This document shows, one piece after another, positions 7,975 through 16,754 of a stretch of 45,932 bases of DNA (the stretch's first letter is position 1; every line of letters begins with the position of its first letter). Source of the stretch: JBEKTY01 sp049515555 (lineage in GTDB: Bacteria; Planctomycetota; Planctomycetia; Pirellulales; Thermoguttaceae); NCBI GenBank assembly GCA_049515555.1, contig JBEKTY010000049.1, forward strand, positions 1 to 45,932, given 5' to 3'. The translations under genes and the position numbers were made by a program. The notes beneath the pieces are model-generated. The model searched no databases and was not told where the DNA came from. It worked only from the letters and a program-made list of their open reading frames with translations.

Positions 7975-9336
7975 ATGCTTCGCAGCGACGCCCTGGCCAT
8001 CTGGCATGCCGGACTCGAGGCGGTCCGCTCCGAGCGGTTGGTCCGCCGGGCGCTGCGGGTCGAGGGTGCCACGCTGGCGGTCGGCGCCGAGCGGCTGCCG
8101 CTGGGCTCGATCGGCCGGATCGCCGTGGTGGGGGCGGGCAAGGCCGGCGCCGGCATGGCCGCCGCCGTCGAAGACCTGCTCGGCCCACGCCTGATGCAGG
8201 AAAAACAGCTCACCGGCTGGGTCAACGTGCCGGCCGATTGCGTGCGACCCCTGGAGCGCATCCACCTCCACCCGGCCCGACCCGCCGGGGTCAACGAGCC
8301 CACGCCCGCCGGCGCGGCGGGCAGCCTGGAGATCCTCCGCCTGGTCCAATCGCTCCAGGTCCAGGACCTGTGCCTGTGCCTGATCTCCGGCGGCGGGTCG
8401 GCCCTGCTGCCGGCCCCCGCCGATGGTATCACGCTGGCCGACAAGCTGGCCGTGACCCGCCACCTGAGCGCCGCCGGGGCCACGATCGAGGAACTCAACG
8501 CGGTCCGCAAGGCGCTCAGCCGGATCAAGGGTGGCGGGCTGGCCCGCGCCTGCCGCGCCGGCCGGCTCGTGGCCCTGGTGATCTCCGACGTGCTGGGCGA
8601 TCCGCTGGGCCTGATCGCCTCCGGGCCGACGGTCGAGGACCCCACCCCGCCGGACGCCGCCCTGGAGGTGCTGCGGCGGTTCTCGGCCTTCCAGGCGGGC
8701 ATCTCGACCCGCGTGCTGGACCATTTGCAGGCCCGCCGCAATCCCTTGCCGCCGCCCCAATGCCGGGTAACGAACCTGGTCATCGGCAACAACGCCACCG
8801 CGGTCGAGGCGGCGGGCCAGGAGGCGCGGCGGCGGGGCTATAACCCCGCGACCGAGTCCGCGGAGCGGTCCGAGGGCTCGGCCGAAGAGGTTGGCCGCCG
8901 CCTGGCCGCCGCCGCCCTGGCGATGCGTGCCGGCGAGGGACCCGATTGCACGGTGAGCGGCGGCGAGCCGGTGGTCCGCCTGGTCGAGCCCGCCCGCCGC
9001 GGCCTGGGCGGACGCAACCAGCAGTTGGTCCTGGCGGCGCTGGAAGCTCTGGCCGGCGACGGCGCGGCGGGCATCGCCCTCTTATCCGGCGGCACCGACG
9101 GCGAAGACGGCCCGACCGACGCCGCCGGGGCCGTGCTCGACGCCGAGCTGCTCTCCGCCGCCCGCCGCCGCGGCCTCGACCCGGCCGACTTCCTGGCCCG
9201 CAACGACGCCTACCATTTCTTCGCCCCGCTGGGCGGACTGCTCGTTACCGGCCCCACGCACACCAACGTCTGCGACCTGCGCGTCGTGCTCGCCGGGCCA
9301 AAGACCAATGTAGCAGGCACACGCCGTGTGCCGTAA
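7975..9336 (+). CDS. Glycerate 2-kinase, MOFRL/DUF4147 type
   Basis: A 453-residue protein of the TtuD/GckA-like glycerate kinase family, which phosphorylates D-glycerate to 2-phosphoglycerate using ATP. The N-terminal DUF4147 domain shows GAGKAGAGMAAAVEDLL, LISGGGSALLPAP, LNAVRKALSRIKGGGLA and VALVISDVLGDPLGLIASGP. The C-terminal MOFRL domain shows SGGEPVVRL, GGRNQQLVLAALEAL, LLSGGTDGEDGPTDAAGA and NDAYHFFAPLGGLLVTGPTH. It starts 8 nt after groES with no Shine-Dalgarno site and is probably cotranscribed. The last eight residues (VAGTRRVP) are translated from a dispersed palindrome, so the C-terminus appears to have been extended or replaced by repeat sequence. Confidence 0.93.
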   Translation: MLRSDALAIWHAGLEAVRSERLVRRALRVEGATLAVGAERLPLGSIGRIAVVGAGKAGAGMAAAVEDLLGPRLMQEKQLTGWVNVPADCVRPLERIHLHPARPAGVNEPTPAGAAGSLEILRLVQSLQVQDLCLCLISGGGSALLPAPADGITLADKLAVTRHLSAAGATIEELNAVRKALSRIKGGGLARACRAGRLVALVISDVLGDPLGLIASGPTVEDPTPPDAALEVLRRFSAFQAGISTRVLDHLQARRNPLPPPQCRVTNLVIGNNATAVEAAGQEARRRGYNPATESAERSEGSAEEVGRRLAAAALAMRAGEGPDCTVSGGEPVVRLVEPARRGLGGRNQQLVLAALEALAGDGAAGIALLSGGTDGEDGPTDAAGAVLDAELLSAARRRGLDPADFLARNDAYHFFAPLGGLLVTGPTHTNVCDLRVVLAGPKTNVAGTRRVP

Positions 9337-9491
9337 CGTGCGGACGGCCCACGGCGTGTGCCGACCACAATTGGAGCCGACAGGGGCGGGACTATTTTCC
9401 ATCGAGCGACCGAGGGGGCGCAAATAGTTCTGACCCCTTTCTTCCCACAGCAGTGTGAGCAGCACTGCTGGGCAAGCCAGCAGTGGCACCC
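9311..9491. repeat. Mosaic of several dispersed repeat families
   Basis: This spacer stacks pieces of four repeat types. (1) A GGCACAC/GTGTGCC hairpin at 9316-9332, overlapping the glycerate kinase stop. (2) A related GGCGTGTGCC copy around 9351-9366. (3) An imperfect inverted repeat with GGGGCGGGACTATTT (about 9383-9397) facing AAATAGTTCTGACCCC (about 9421-9438). (4) A truncated CTGCTGG-type palindrome at 9448-9491. No gene is seen between 9337 and 9606 apart from these. Confidence 0.75.
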
Positions 9492-9606
9492 AACGCCCCG
9501 GACGCTGCACCTTGCACTGGCCGCAGGCGCGGCGGATAATGCGACTTCAGCCGATACGCCCACCAGGGCACAACCGCTCACGTGTACCATGCAAGGGGAG
9601 AGCACC

Positions 9607-10767
9607 ATGCACAACAGCCGCGCCGGGTCCGTAGCGGGAGCACTTGTCACAATCTTAATCCTACTGTCGACCTGGACGGCCCAGTCGGCCCCCCCGGAGA
9701 AAAAGGAAGCGGCGGCACCGAAGCCCGGCGGTTCCTTCGTCTCGCCGGAAGTGCATGCGGATGGTCAGATCACCTTTCGCCTGCGGGCGCCCAAGGCCGA
9801 GAAGGTCGCCGTGATCTGCGAAGCGGTCGGCACGCAACCGATGACCAAGGACGCGGGCGGCCTGTGGAGCCTGACCGTGGGGCCGGTCCCGCCGGGCATC
9901 TACGACTGCCAGTTCGACGTAGACGGCCTGCGAATCACCGATCCGGCCAGCCCCAACGTCTTCGGCAACCGCCAAGGCTCGCGGGGATACGTCGAGGTGC
10001 CCGGGCCGCCCGGGCATCCCCGCAGCGACGAGTGGCGCGACGTGCCGCATGGCACGGTCACCATCCACTGGTACACCTCGAAGGTCTCTGGCGCCCGCCG
10101 CCGGGTGCACGTCTATGCGCCGCCGGGCTACCCGCAGGATACCTCCAAACGCTATCCGGTGCTGTACTTGCTGCACGGCTCGGGCGACAATGACTCGCAC
10201 TGGATGCTGCTCGGCCGGGCCGGTGTGATCGCCGACAATCTGCTGGCCGATGGGCGGGCCGTGCCCATGCTCATCGTCATGCCCGACGGCCACGTTGCCG
10301 ACCGCTCCCGGGAGCGGGAAGCGGGCAGCCGCAGTCGCGGGCGGGAACTCTTCGAGAAAGACCTGCTCCAAAGCGTGTTGCCGCTGGTCGAGACCAACTA
10401 CCGCGCGGCGGCCGACGCCCAGCACCGGGCGATCGTCGGACTGTCGATGGGCGGCGGCCAGTCGATCGGCGTCGGGCTGGGGCATCTCGATCAGTTCGCC
10501 TGGGTCGGGGCCTTCAGTGCCGCCGTGTCGGGCGATGATTCGGTCTTGGCCCCGCTGCGCGGCGATCCCGCCGCGGCCAATCAGAAGCTGAAGCTCCTCT
10601 GGATCGGCGTCGGCAAGGACGACTTTCTGCTGGCGCGGAACCGGGAATTCGTCAAGGCCCTGGACGAGCTGAAGATCCGCCACACCTACCAGGAAACCGA
10701 AGGCTCTCACGCGTGGGGCGTGTGGCGCGGCTATCTGGCCCGGTTCCTGCCGCTGTTGTTTCGTTAA
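9607..10767 (+). CDS. Secreted CE1-type esterase (esterase D/XynZ-like) with N-terminal E-set domain
   Basis: A 386-residue exported protein. A signal peptide (VAGALVTILILLSTWTAQSA) is followed by an E-set/CBM48-like beta-sandwich (about 45-130: ITFRLRAPKAEKVAVICE to GIYDCQFDVDGLRITDP) and a carbohydrate-esterase family 1-like alpha/beta hydrolase. The nucleophile is in GLSMGGGQS. A candidate Asp is in WIGVGKDDFLLA and a candidate His in EGSHAWGVWRGY. Such enzymes remove acetyl or feruloyl groups from plant polysaccharides. ATG 9607 has GGGGAG 5-6 nt upstream; an earlier in-frame opening runs through repeats. The following gene starts 16 nt after the stop, suggesting an operon. Confidence 0.9.
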   Translation: MHNSRAGSVAGALVTILILLSTWTAQSAPPEKKEAAAPKPGGSFVSPEVHADGQITFRLRAPKAEKVAVICEAVGTQPMTKDAGGLWSLTVGPVPPGIYDCQFDVDGLRITDPASPNVFGNRQGSRGYVEVPGPPGHPRSDEWRDVPHGTVTIHWYTSKVSGARRRVHVYAPPGYPQDTSKRYPVLYLLHGSGDNDSHWMLLGRAGVIADNLLADGRAVPMLIVMPDGHVADRSREREAGSRSRGRELFEKDLLQSVLPLVETNYRAAADAQHRAIVGLSMGGGQSIGVGLGHLDQFAWVGAFSAAVSGDDSVLAPLRGDPAAANQKLKLLWIGVGKDDFLLARNREFVKALDELKIRHTYQETEGSHAWGVWRGYLARFLPLLFR

Positions 10768-10783
10768 TGGAGCCATCAACACC

Positions 10784-11983
10784 ATGTTCATCCACGGGCT
10801 GATCGTGTGCGTTATGCCGACTCTATTGGGTGCCGAGCCGCCCCGCTTCGAGAAACACCTGATCGCCGCCTTCCCCGCCGGCTACCAGGTGGCCGTGGCC
10901 GACCTCAATGGCGACGGCCGTCCGGACGTGCTCGCGCTATCGACCGACGCCGACCGCGTCGACTGGTATGAGAATCCTGCCTGGCAGCGGCACCCGATCG
11001 CGCGGAGCGCCAAGAACATCGACCTGGCCGTGCGTGATCTGGAGGGCCGCGGCCACCCCGTGATCGCCCTGGCCAGCGGCTTCTATTTCAGCGAGTCGAG
11101 CCGGGGCGGCGAGATCCAACTCCTGCGGCCGCCGGCCAAGGCCGGCGAGCTCTGGCTGCGACAGCCCATCGCCGCCGACCCGGTGGTCCATCGGCTGCGT
11201 TGGGGCGATCTGGACGGCAGCGGGCGGCCGGTGCTGGTGCACGCCCCGATCTTCGGCCCCGGCTCCCAGGGCCCGCAGGCCCCGCGGCCGTCCCACCTGT
11301 GGGCCTTTCGCCCGCCGCGGCAACCCGACCGGCCATGGGAAGTCTGGAAGATCGACGAGTCGCTGACCGTGTTGCACGGCATCTACGTGGGCGATCTGGA
11401 CGGCGACGGCCGCGACGAGATCCTGACCGCCAGCTTCGAGGGCATCCACCGCTTCGACTTCAAGGGTCAGGGCCCCGAGGCGCGGTGGCGGAAGGTGCGA
11501 CTGGCCGCCGGCGCGCCGCCGCTGGACGACCAGCCGGGCGCCGCCCGCGGCAGCAGCGAAGTGGCCCCGCTGCGACTGGCCAAGGGCCGGCTGATGCTGG
11601 CCGCGATCGAGCCCTGGCACGGCCACCAGGTGGTGGTATACTCGCCGCCGGAAGGCGCGGGGCTGTGGCAGCGGCACGTGCTCGACGACACGCTCCAGGA
11701 GGGCCACGCCCTGGTCACGGCCGATTTCGACGGCGACGGCCAGGACGAGATCGTCGCCGGCTGGCGGGCCGGCGGGGGCGGGCTGCGGCTGTACAAGGCC
11801 ACCGACGCCACGGGCCGCCACTTCAAAAGCTACGATCTCGATCCCGGCATGCCCGCCGAGGGCGCCGTGGTTGCCGATATCAACGGCGACGGCAAGCCGG
11901 ACCTGGTGGTCATCGGGGGCCGTAAGAACCAGCTCGCCTGGTACGAGAACCGCACGTCGCCGCCAGCCAAGCCATCGAAGTGA
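10784..11983 (+). CDS. Exported FG-GAP/VCBS repeat beta-propeller protein
   Basis: A 399-residue protein with a short signal peptide (MFIHGLIVCVMPTLLGAE). It carries at least five propeller repeats with calcium-binding loops: DLNGDGRPD, DLDGSGRPV, DLDGDGRDE, DFDGDGQDE and DINGDGKPD. Blades recur about every 60-150 residues along the chain. Such propellers bind ligands or partners outside the cytoplasm and rarely have enzymatic activity on their own. Cotranscription with the upstream esterase is likely, so it may present or guide substrate. No catalytic motif is visible. Confidence 0.88.
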   Translation: MFIHGLIVCVMPTLLGAEPPRFEKHLIAAFPAGYQVAVADLNGDGRPDVLALSTDADRVDWYENPAWQRHPIARSAKNIDLAVRDLEGRGHPVIALASGFYFSESSRGGEIQLLRPPAKAGELWLRQPIAADPVVHRLRWGDLDGSGRPVLVHAPIFGPGSQGPQAPRPSHLWAFRPPRQPDRPWEVWKIDESLTVLHGIYVGDLDGDGRDEILTASFEGIHRFDFKGQGPEARWRKVRLAAGAPPLDDQPGAARGSSEVAPLRLAKGRLMLAAIEPWHGHQVVVYSPPEGAGLWQRHVLDDTLQEGHALVTADFDGDGQDEIVAGWRAGGGGLRLYKATDATGRHFKSYDLDPGMPAEGAVVADINGDGKPDLVVIGGRKNQLAWYENRTSPPAKPSK

Positions 11984-12007
11984 ACCGCTCCTCAAGTGCG
12001 GTCCAAC

Positions 12008-12086
12008 GGGTGGCACGTCCCTGAGCGGAGCGAAGGGCGTGGTTTATGGGCCGTCCACGCCCTTCGTTCCTCAGGGCGTGCCACCC
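12008..12086. repeat. Large inverted repeat, GAAGGGCGTGG family
   Basis: Arms of about 32-35 nt (12008-12042 and about 12053-12086) begin and end with GGGTGGCACG and CGTGCCACCC and meet near CGAAGGGCGTGG/CCACGCCCTTCG. It separates the convergent FG-GAP gene and the glycosyltransferase gene and could serve as a bidirectional terminator. Confidence 0.8.
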
Positions 12087-12133
12087 AATTGTCACACTTG
12101 TTCTTTCCCGGTTCCTAATTGGTTCGCCGATCG

Positions 12134-13732
12134 TTAGCGGTCGATGCGCTTGAAGGCGTAGATGCACAACGAGGGATCATTTCCGGATGCTTCCAGGCTG
12201 ATCGCATCGACGGTTTCGTAGGCGCCGCTGAAAGCGCGCGATCCGATGGGGAAGCGGCCCTTGGCTCTCAGCATGGTGAGGATGTACTCCGGCCTCTTCT
12301 TCAACAGCAATTGGCCCACCGGGTTGTTCGCGTCGCTCTCGTCGTCCCACACGCCGGTGACATTCCGCTTGACATTCTTGAGGTGACTGACCTCCGGGGT
12401 GATCAAGCCGTGATAGTCGATGAAATTGATTTCCGGATTCAAGTAAGGCACGATTCCCATGTCACCGTAGGCGACCCACTGATGCCGGGCCACGTGCTCC
12501 CGGACCCAGTCGGCAATCACGGTTTGCGATCGCGAATCGTGCCCGCCCTTCCATAGGGCCGAGGGGCCGCTGAAAACGGGTGCGCCTTCTTCCTCGGCCA
12601 TTTTGCGTGCGCTCAGCGTAGCCGCTGCCAGAAGCAGCACGAGGACGCATCCCGGGAACACCGCCTGGAACAGGTCAAAACGCCGGTTTCCGACTACAGA
12701 AGCGGCCCCCAACCCGGCGAAAATGGCGACCGATCCGAAGGCCGGCACCAAGAACCGCAGATAGCCCATCCAGTCGCCGCCGGCCAGAACAACCAAGGCC
12801 AGCACAACGACCAGGGGGAGCGTCAAAGCGGCAACCCCCGCCGCGCCCCATCGCCGCAAACCCACGCGAAGGCCCAGAATCCAAAAGATCAGTACCACGG
12901 GCTTTCCATAATGATACAGGCAAGGCAAGAGGTAGTCAGCGGCGAGCTTGAGCGAGTCAACCCCGAAGTGCACTTTGGCGGCATAGGTGTTGGTCTGCCA
13001 CTGTCCGTAAATCATCCGCCGGCAGACATACAGCGGCACGACGAAGAGTGCCGTCAGAACGATCAGACGCGCAAGTTGCCGGCGATCGACTCCGGCCACG
13101 GCCATTACGGCCACGGCCAGCAGGCAAAGCAGGATGGCTTCCGGTCGAGTCCACACGTTCAATCCGAGAAAGAGCCACGAATAGCGGACCTTGCGCGTCC
13201 GCAGCTCCTCGTACACCGCAATGGCGCTGAGCGTGGCCAGCAGGCCGCACAAAATGGTCTCCAGCCCGGATATCGAGTAGTAGACCACGCCGAAGTCGCA
13301 GAAGAAGAATCCCAGCGACATGGCCGCGGCCAAGCGGCACTGACGGGCGCTAAAGCCCTGGCGGGCCGCCAACTGCCGAATCCAAAGGAAGATCACCAGG
13401 CCCGTGGCCAAACCGCTGGAAACCCCCAGCACCTTGGCCGCCGTGGGGCGGCTCAGGAGGGGCGAAAGCAGTGCCGTAAGCAACAGCCACAGTGGGGAAG
13501 AAAAAGCCTCGACGCGCTCACCCGGGTTGAATACCAGGCCGTTTCCGCGAAGCAGATTGTCTACGTAACGGAATCCAATGTAGGAGTCGTCTTGCAGCAT
13601 GCCCCAGAAACGCAGGACCATGAACAGGTAGAAGAGCACGGGCACGAGGGCCAGAGCGCCCACCGATAGCCGCTGCCAGGAATCAGAAACCGCGGTACTT
13701 GTCGGGGCTCTTGTTTTCGCAATCCCGCGCAT
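12134..13732 (-). CDS. Multi-pass GT-C glycosyltransferase, AftB/GT89-like
   Basis: A 532-residue integral membrane protein with about 10-12 hydrophobic helices spread over residues 25-390 and a soluble C-terminal domain (about 400-532). The first extracellular loop carries DDSYIGFRYVDNLLRGNG and LVFNPGERVEAFSS. This acidic-pair loop is typical of GT-C enzymes that use polyprenyl-phosphate sugars, and it closely resembles the AftB-type arabinofuranosyltransferase pattern. It is the last gene of the minus-strand glycan operon (42-nt gap after the epimerase), so it probably adds a sugar to the surface glycan on the periplasmic side. Donor and acceptor unknown. Confidence 0.85.
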   Translation of the reverse strand: MRGIAKTRAPTSTAVSDSWQRLSVGALALVPVLFYLFMVLRFWGMLQDDSYIGFRYVDNLLRGNGLVFNPGERVEAFSSPLWLLLTALLSPLLSRPTAAKVLGVSSGLATGLVIFLWIRQLAARQGFSARQCRLAAAMSLGFFFCDFGVVYYSISGLETILCGLLATLSAIAVYEELRTRKVRYSWLFLGLNVWTRPEAILLCLLAVAVMAVAGVDRRQLARLIVLTALFVVPLYVCRRMIYGQWQTNTYAAKVHFGVDSLKLAADYLLPCLYHYGKPVVLIFWILGLRVGLRRWGAAGVAALTLPLVVVLALVVLAGGDWMGYLRFLVPAFGSVAIFAGLGAASVVGNRRFDLFQAVFPGCVLVLLLAAATLSARKMAEEEGAPVFSGPSALWKGGHDSRSQTVIADWVREHVARHQWVAYGDMGIVPYLNPEINFIDYHGLITPEVSHLKNVKRNVTGVWDDESDANNPVGQLLLKKRPEYILTMLRAKGRFPIGSRAFSGAYETVDAISLEASGNDPSLCIYAFKRIDR

Positions 13733-13774
13733 GGAGTTCCTCCCGAAAACCGGGCTTTGCGCCGGTCCTGCCGA

Positions 13775-14752
13775 TCAGCGTGTGTAATAATCCAGCGCCC
13801 GCCGGATTCCCTCGCGGAAACCCATCTGGTATTGGAAGCCCAATTGCTTCTGCTTGCTCGTGTCGCCGCCGCGGGCGTGCACGCCGGCCGGCTTGTCGGA
13901 CATGCCCGTCACTTCCGGACGATAGCCGGCCAGTTCGGCGGCCAATCGTGCGAATTCGATGAAACTGCTGAAGATGCCGGTGGATAGATTGAGGGCTCCG
14001 CCGTCGTCGATCTGGTCCATCGTGACCAGGACGCCGGTGATGCAGTCTTCGATGTGGATGAAATCGCGCATCTGCGTGCCGCTGCCCCACACCTGGATGG
14101 CTTTGGCCCCGCGGTGGGCCAGCACCCGCTTGCAGATGCTGGGAAAGGGATAGGCGTCGTCCTGGTCTTCACCATAGCCGGAGAAGGGGCGGTAGCAGAT
14201 CGACTTCAGGCCGTGCTTCTCGTGGGCCAGCCGGGCCAGGTACTCGCAAGTGAGCTTGGCCCAGCCGTAGCTCATGTCGGGCATGCCCAGATCGCTCTCG
14301 AAGGAGATCATGTCTTCCTTGAGAAGCACGTAATGATCGGGCCGCTGCAGCTTGACGGGGTAAGCCGCGCTGGAGCTGAAGCAGGCGGTCTTCTTGGGCC
14401 GCGCGGCCCGGGCCCATTGCCAGTAGGCGGCGTCGATCGACAGGTCGTCGGCCACGGCCAGCGGGTTGTTCTCGATCATCAGCCGCCCGCCGACCATCGC
14501 CGCCAGGTGGAAGGCGTAGTCGAAGTCGTCGTCCTTCACGCGCTCGAACCACGTGCGGCAGTCTTCATGAAAGAAGCGGAAATTGGCGTAAGCCCGGGGA
14601 TCGAAGAGGGGCCAGCCCGCCTCGGGCAGGATGCCGCCCGTGTAAGGGGCCACGCAATCGACGGCGTAAACCAGGTGCCCCGCTTCCAGCAGTCGCTTGA
14701 CCAGGTGTCGGCCCACAAAGCCGGCGGCGCCGGTGACCAGGCATTTACCCAT
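13775..14752 (-). CDS. NAD-dependent sugar-nucleotide epimerase/dehydratase (extended SDR)
   Basis: A 325-residue extended short-chain dehydrogenase. It has GAAGFVGRHL (NAD-binding GxxGxxG), SSSAAYPV (catalytic Ser region), YGWAK (catalytic YxxxK) and WGSGTQMRDFIHIEDCI (substrate-domain motif). The layout is like GDP-mannose 3,5-epimerase or related epimerases that act on NDP-hexoses. Its ATG lies inside the end of the upstream glycosyltransferase gene (8-nt overlap), so the two are translationally coupled. It probably supplies the sugar nucleotide for the glycosyltransferases in this operon. Confidence 0.9.
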   Translation of the reverse strand: MGKCLVTGAAGFVGRHLVKRLLEAGHLVYAVDCVAPYTGGILPEAGWPLFDPRAYANFRFFHEDCRTWFERVKDDDFDYAFHLAAMVGGRLMIENNPLAVADDLSIDAAYWQWARAARPKKTACFSSSAAYPVKLQRPDHYVLLKEDMISFESDLGMPDMSYGWAKLTCEYLARLAHEKHGLKSICYRPFSGYGEDQDDAYPFPSICKRVLAHRGAKAIQVWGSGTQMRDFIHIEDCITGVLVTMDQIDDGGALNLSTGIFSSFIEFARLAAELAGYRPEVTGMSDKPAGVHARGGDTSKQKQLGFQYQMGFREGIRRALDYYTR

Positions 14753-15665
14753 GATCGAAGTGCCTCCGGTAGAGTTGGAAGGCCCAGGCCGAGCGGCCGG
14801 GAAGGTAGGCCAGCAGCGACTCGGCGTCGGCGGCCAGGTCCTGGAGCAGCTTGAGGTTGTTCTCGTAGCCCGGGTACTCTTGCCGCATGTCGCGCAGCAG
14901 GTCGTGAATGTTCCGCTGCTGGTAGACCGAGGCCTTGTTCCAGACGACCCGGTAGCCCTTGGCCTGGAGATAATAGGCGGCCCAGATGTCGTCCATGCGG
15001 CCGACGTGCGGGAACAGGAAGTAATCCTTCAGGCACGCGCCGCCGAGGAACGTGTTTTGCGAGTTGAAGGGGCCCGGCTTGTTGGCCGCCATGGGGAAGC
15101 AGCCCGGCTCGAAACGGCACTCGGGGGCGTGCTCCATGCGGCACAGGGCGTCGATGTCCGGATCGCCGTTCCAGAAGTCGGCCTGCACGTCTGCCCGCAC
15201 GGTTTTGCGGCTCTTCCGCCGGTAGTCGCGCCGGGGCAACAACTGCAGCGGATAGCCGCGGTGCCACAGTTGCCGGTGGTTGGTGGCCCCGACGGGGTCG
15301 AAGGCCGGCAGGTCGGTTTCGTAGTAATCGACTTCGACCGCGCGGCCCACGAGGAGGTTCTGGCCCCAGCCGGCCAGCGGGATGTTGTCGTCGTCGACCA
15401 CCGCCACCACGTCGGCCTGCATGTCCTTGGCCCACAGCAGTCCGAAACTGCGGCGCTGGATGCAATTCCAGCCCACGGCCTCGGAGAGGGCCGGGTCGTA
15501 TTTCTCCTGCTCCTCGGGCGTGACGTACGTGCCGCGGCTGAGCCGGTAGCCGGCCGGCGTCTTCTTGTCGCCGATGACCACCAGCTCCCAGTCCGCCATC
15601 GCCTGGAACTTCTCGATCGCCTCGGTAGGCGGATTGATGGTAGTGGTGACAATGACTTTTTTCAT
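14745..15665 (-). CDS. STELLO/DUF288-like glycosyltransferase
   Basis: A 306-residue protein beginning MKKVIVTTTINPPTEAIEKF and LVVIGDKKTPAGY, followed by DVVAVVDDDNIP, which contains the DDD/DxD metal-nucleotide site of GT-A enzymes. It has FNSQNTFLG, PHVGRMDDIWAAYYLQAKG and VYQQRNIHDL, a pattern I associate with the STELLO (DUF288) and reversibly glycosylated polypeptide-like group. No signal peptide or membrane segment, so it acts in the cytoplasm. The start at 15665 is fixed by a 4-nt ATGA overlap with the upstream GT2 stop. Upstream in-frame codons are shadows of the GT2 gene. Confidence 0.8.
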   Translation of the reverse strand: MKKVIVTTTINPPTEAIEKFQAMADWELVVIGDKKTPAGYRLSRGTYVTPEEQEKYDPALSEAVGWNCIQRRSFGLLWAKDMQADVVAVVDDDNIPLAGWGQNLLVGRAVEVDYYETDLPAFDPVGATNHRQLWHRGYPLQLLPRRDYRRKSRKTVRADVQADFWNGDPDIDALCRMEHAPECRFEPGCFPMAANKPGPFNSQNTFLGGACLKDYFLFPHVGRMDDIWAAYYLQAKGYRVVWNKASVYQQRNIHDLLRDMRQEYPGYENNLKLLQDLAADAESLLAYLPGRSAWAFQLYRRHFDHG

Positions 15666-16420
15666 CGTTTCCACGACTCCCCTTGCAGTATGGATCGCTT
15701 GCGCGCAAAGCGGGTCTTCAGCCCCGTGCGGAAGTAAACGAAGTTCCGGAAGAACGTGTTCTGCGACTGGCCCTCGGTGCGGGCCTTCCAGATCGATGGA
15801 ATCTCGGTCACGGGAACCCCCAGCCGCAGCGGCTTGACGAGCGCCTCGAAAAGGAACGGATGCCGCAACTCTTCCCAGCGGATGCTCTGAACCAGCTTCG
15901 TGGGGTAGATCCGATAGGCGTAGGTCATATCCGTCAGATGGGTCCAGTACAGCAGCGAGAAGGACCTCTGAAAGATCCAGTTGCACAGCAGCTTGGTCTT
16001 GGAGTAACCCTGGAACTCGCCCTTGCGCAGCCAGCGCGAGGCGGCCACGATGCCCGAAGGATTCTTCTCCGCTGCGGCGATCAGGTGCTTTACGTCGTGG
16101 GGATCGGTCTCCAGGTCGCTGGCCATCATGATCACGTGGCTGCCGCGGGCCAGGTCGAAGGCATTGCGAATCGCCCCGCCCAGAAACGGCAGAGTCTGAT
16201 AATGAATCACGACCAGGTCGCCCAGCTCACTGTGCAGCCGCCGGGCCACGGCCAGGGCTTCCGCGGTCGTACGCTGGCAGACCACGATCAGGAACTCCAG
16301 GACCTTGTCCTTTGCGTCGCGAAGGATGATCCTGACCGTCTCTTCCAGTGAGCTGCTCTCGTTCATCAACGGCAGGATGACGGTCGCCGACGTGAAAGCT
16401 TCTACCCGCGGATAGTGCAC
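15662..16420 (-). CDS. Family 2 glycosyltransferase (DPM-like)
   Basis: A 252-residue GT-A glycosyltransferase: SATVILPLMNESSSLEETVR (N-terminal nucleotide-binding strand), MMASDLETDPHDVKHLI (DxD-like metal site) and a C-terminal RTEGQSQNTFFRNFVYFRTG. This resembles dolichyl-phosphate-mannose-synthase-like GT2 enzymes without the added membrane domain. It is the first gene of the minus-strand operon. It starts with GTG and has GAGGAG about 10 nt upstream. Likely role: transfer of a hexose to a lipid carrier or protein acceptor at the membrane face, feeding the GT-C enzyme at the end of the operon. Confidence 0.87.
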   Translation of the reverse strand: MHYPRVEAFTSATVILPLMNESSSLEETVRIILRDAKDKVLEFLIVVCQRTTAEALAVARRLHSELGDLVVIHYQTLPFLGGAIRNAFDLARGSHVIMMASDLETDPHDVKHLIAAAEKNPSGIVAASRWLRKGEFQGYSKTKLLCNWIFQRSFSLLYWTHLTDMTYAYRIYPTKLVQSIRWEELRHPFLFEALVKPLRLGVPVTEIPSIWKARTEGQSQNTFFRNFVYFRTGLKTRFARKRSILQGESWKR

Positions 16421-16533
16421 TACGAGCGGTCTCCTCGATGAGAGGGGGCGTATTGTTCACCCGGGTCTTGCTCTGGCCGTTGTCGAGCCGCCCCGCGATC
16501 CGCCGGTGATTTTACCGGTGCAAGACTCGATAG

Positions 16534-16580
16534 TACCCGCGGCAGGACTCGAACTTGCGACCCGCAGTTCCGTAGGCGGA
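16534..16580 (-). other. Degenerate tRNA 3' half (tRNA-Arg(ACG)-like)
   Basis: Read on the minus strand there is an anticodon-type loop CTACGGA (anticodon ACG), a T-arm GCAAG-TTCGAGT-CCTGC with one mismatch, and an acceptor 3' strand CGCGGGTA. No matching 5' half or D-arm is present upstream, so it is a remnant, not a functional gene. A homologous remnant in the same orientation lies at 27667-27713. The remainder of 16421-16754 holds no gene. Confidence 0.55.
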
Positions 16581-16754
16581 ACCCTGGCGTACGCCGAAAT
16601 CACCCAAAGATCGTGTGCTACCAATAGCTTACACAGGCCATATCGTTATTGCAAGCCGTTGCAAAGCATTGGCTTCGATCATGGACAAATGGCCGAGCCC
16701 GCAGTACGCTGGCGGAGTATCTGACCCGCGATACGCCCCACAGGAGCCCCTGCC

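Noticed and set aside
16534..16580. Functional tRNA gene
   Set aside because: The 5' acceptor strand and D-arm are missing and the T-stem has a mismatch; kept only as a remnant.
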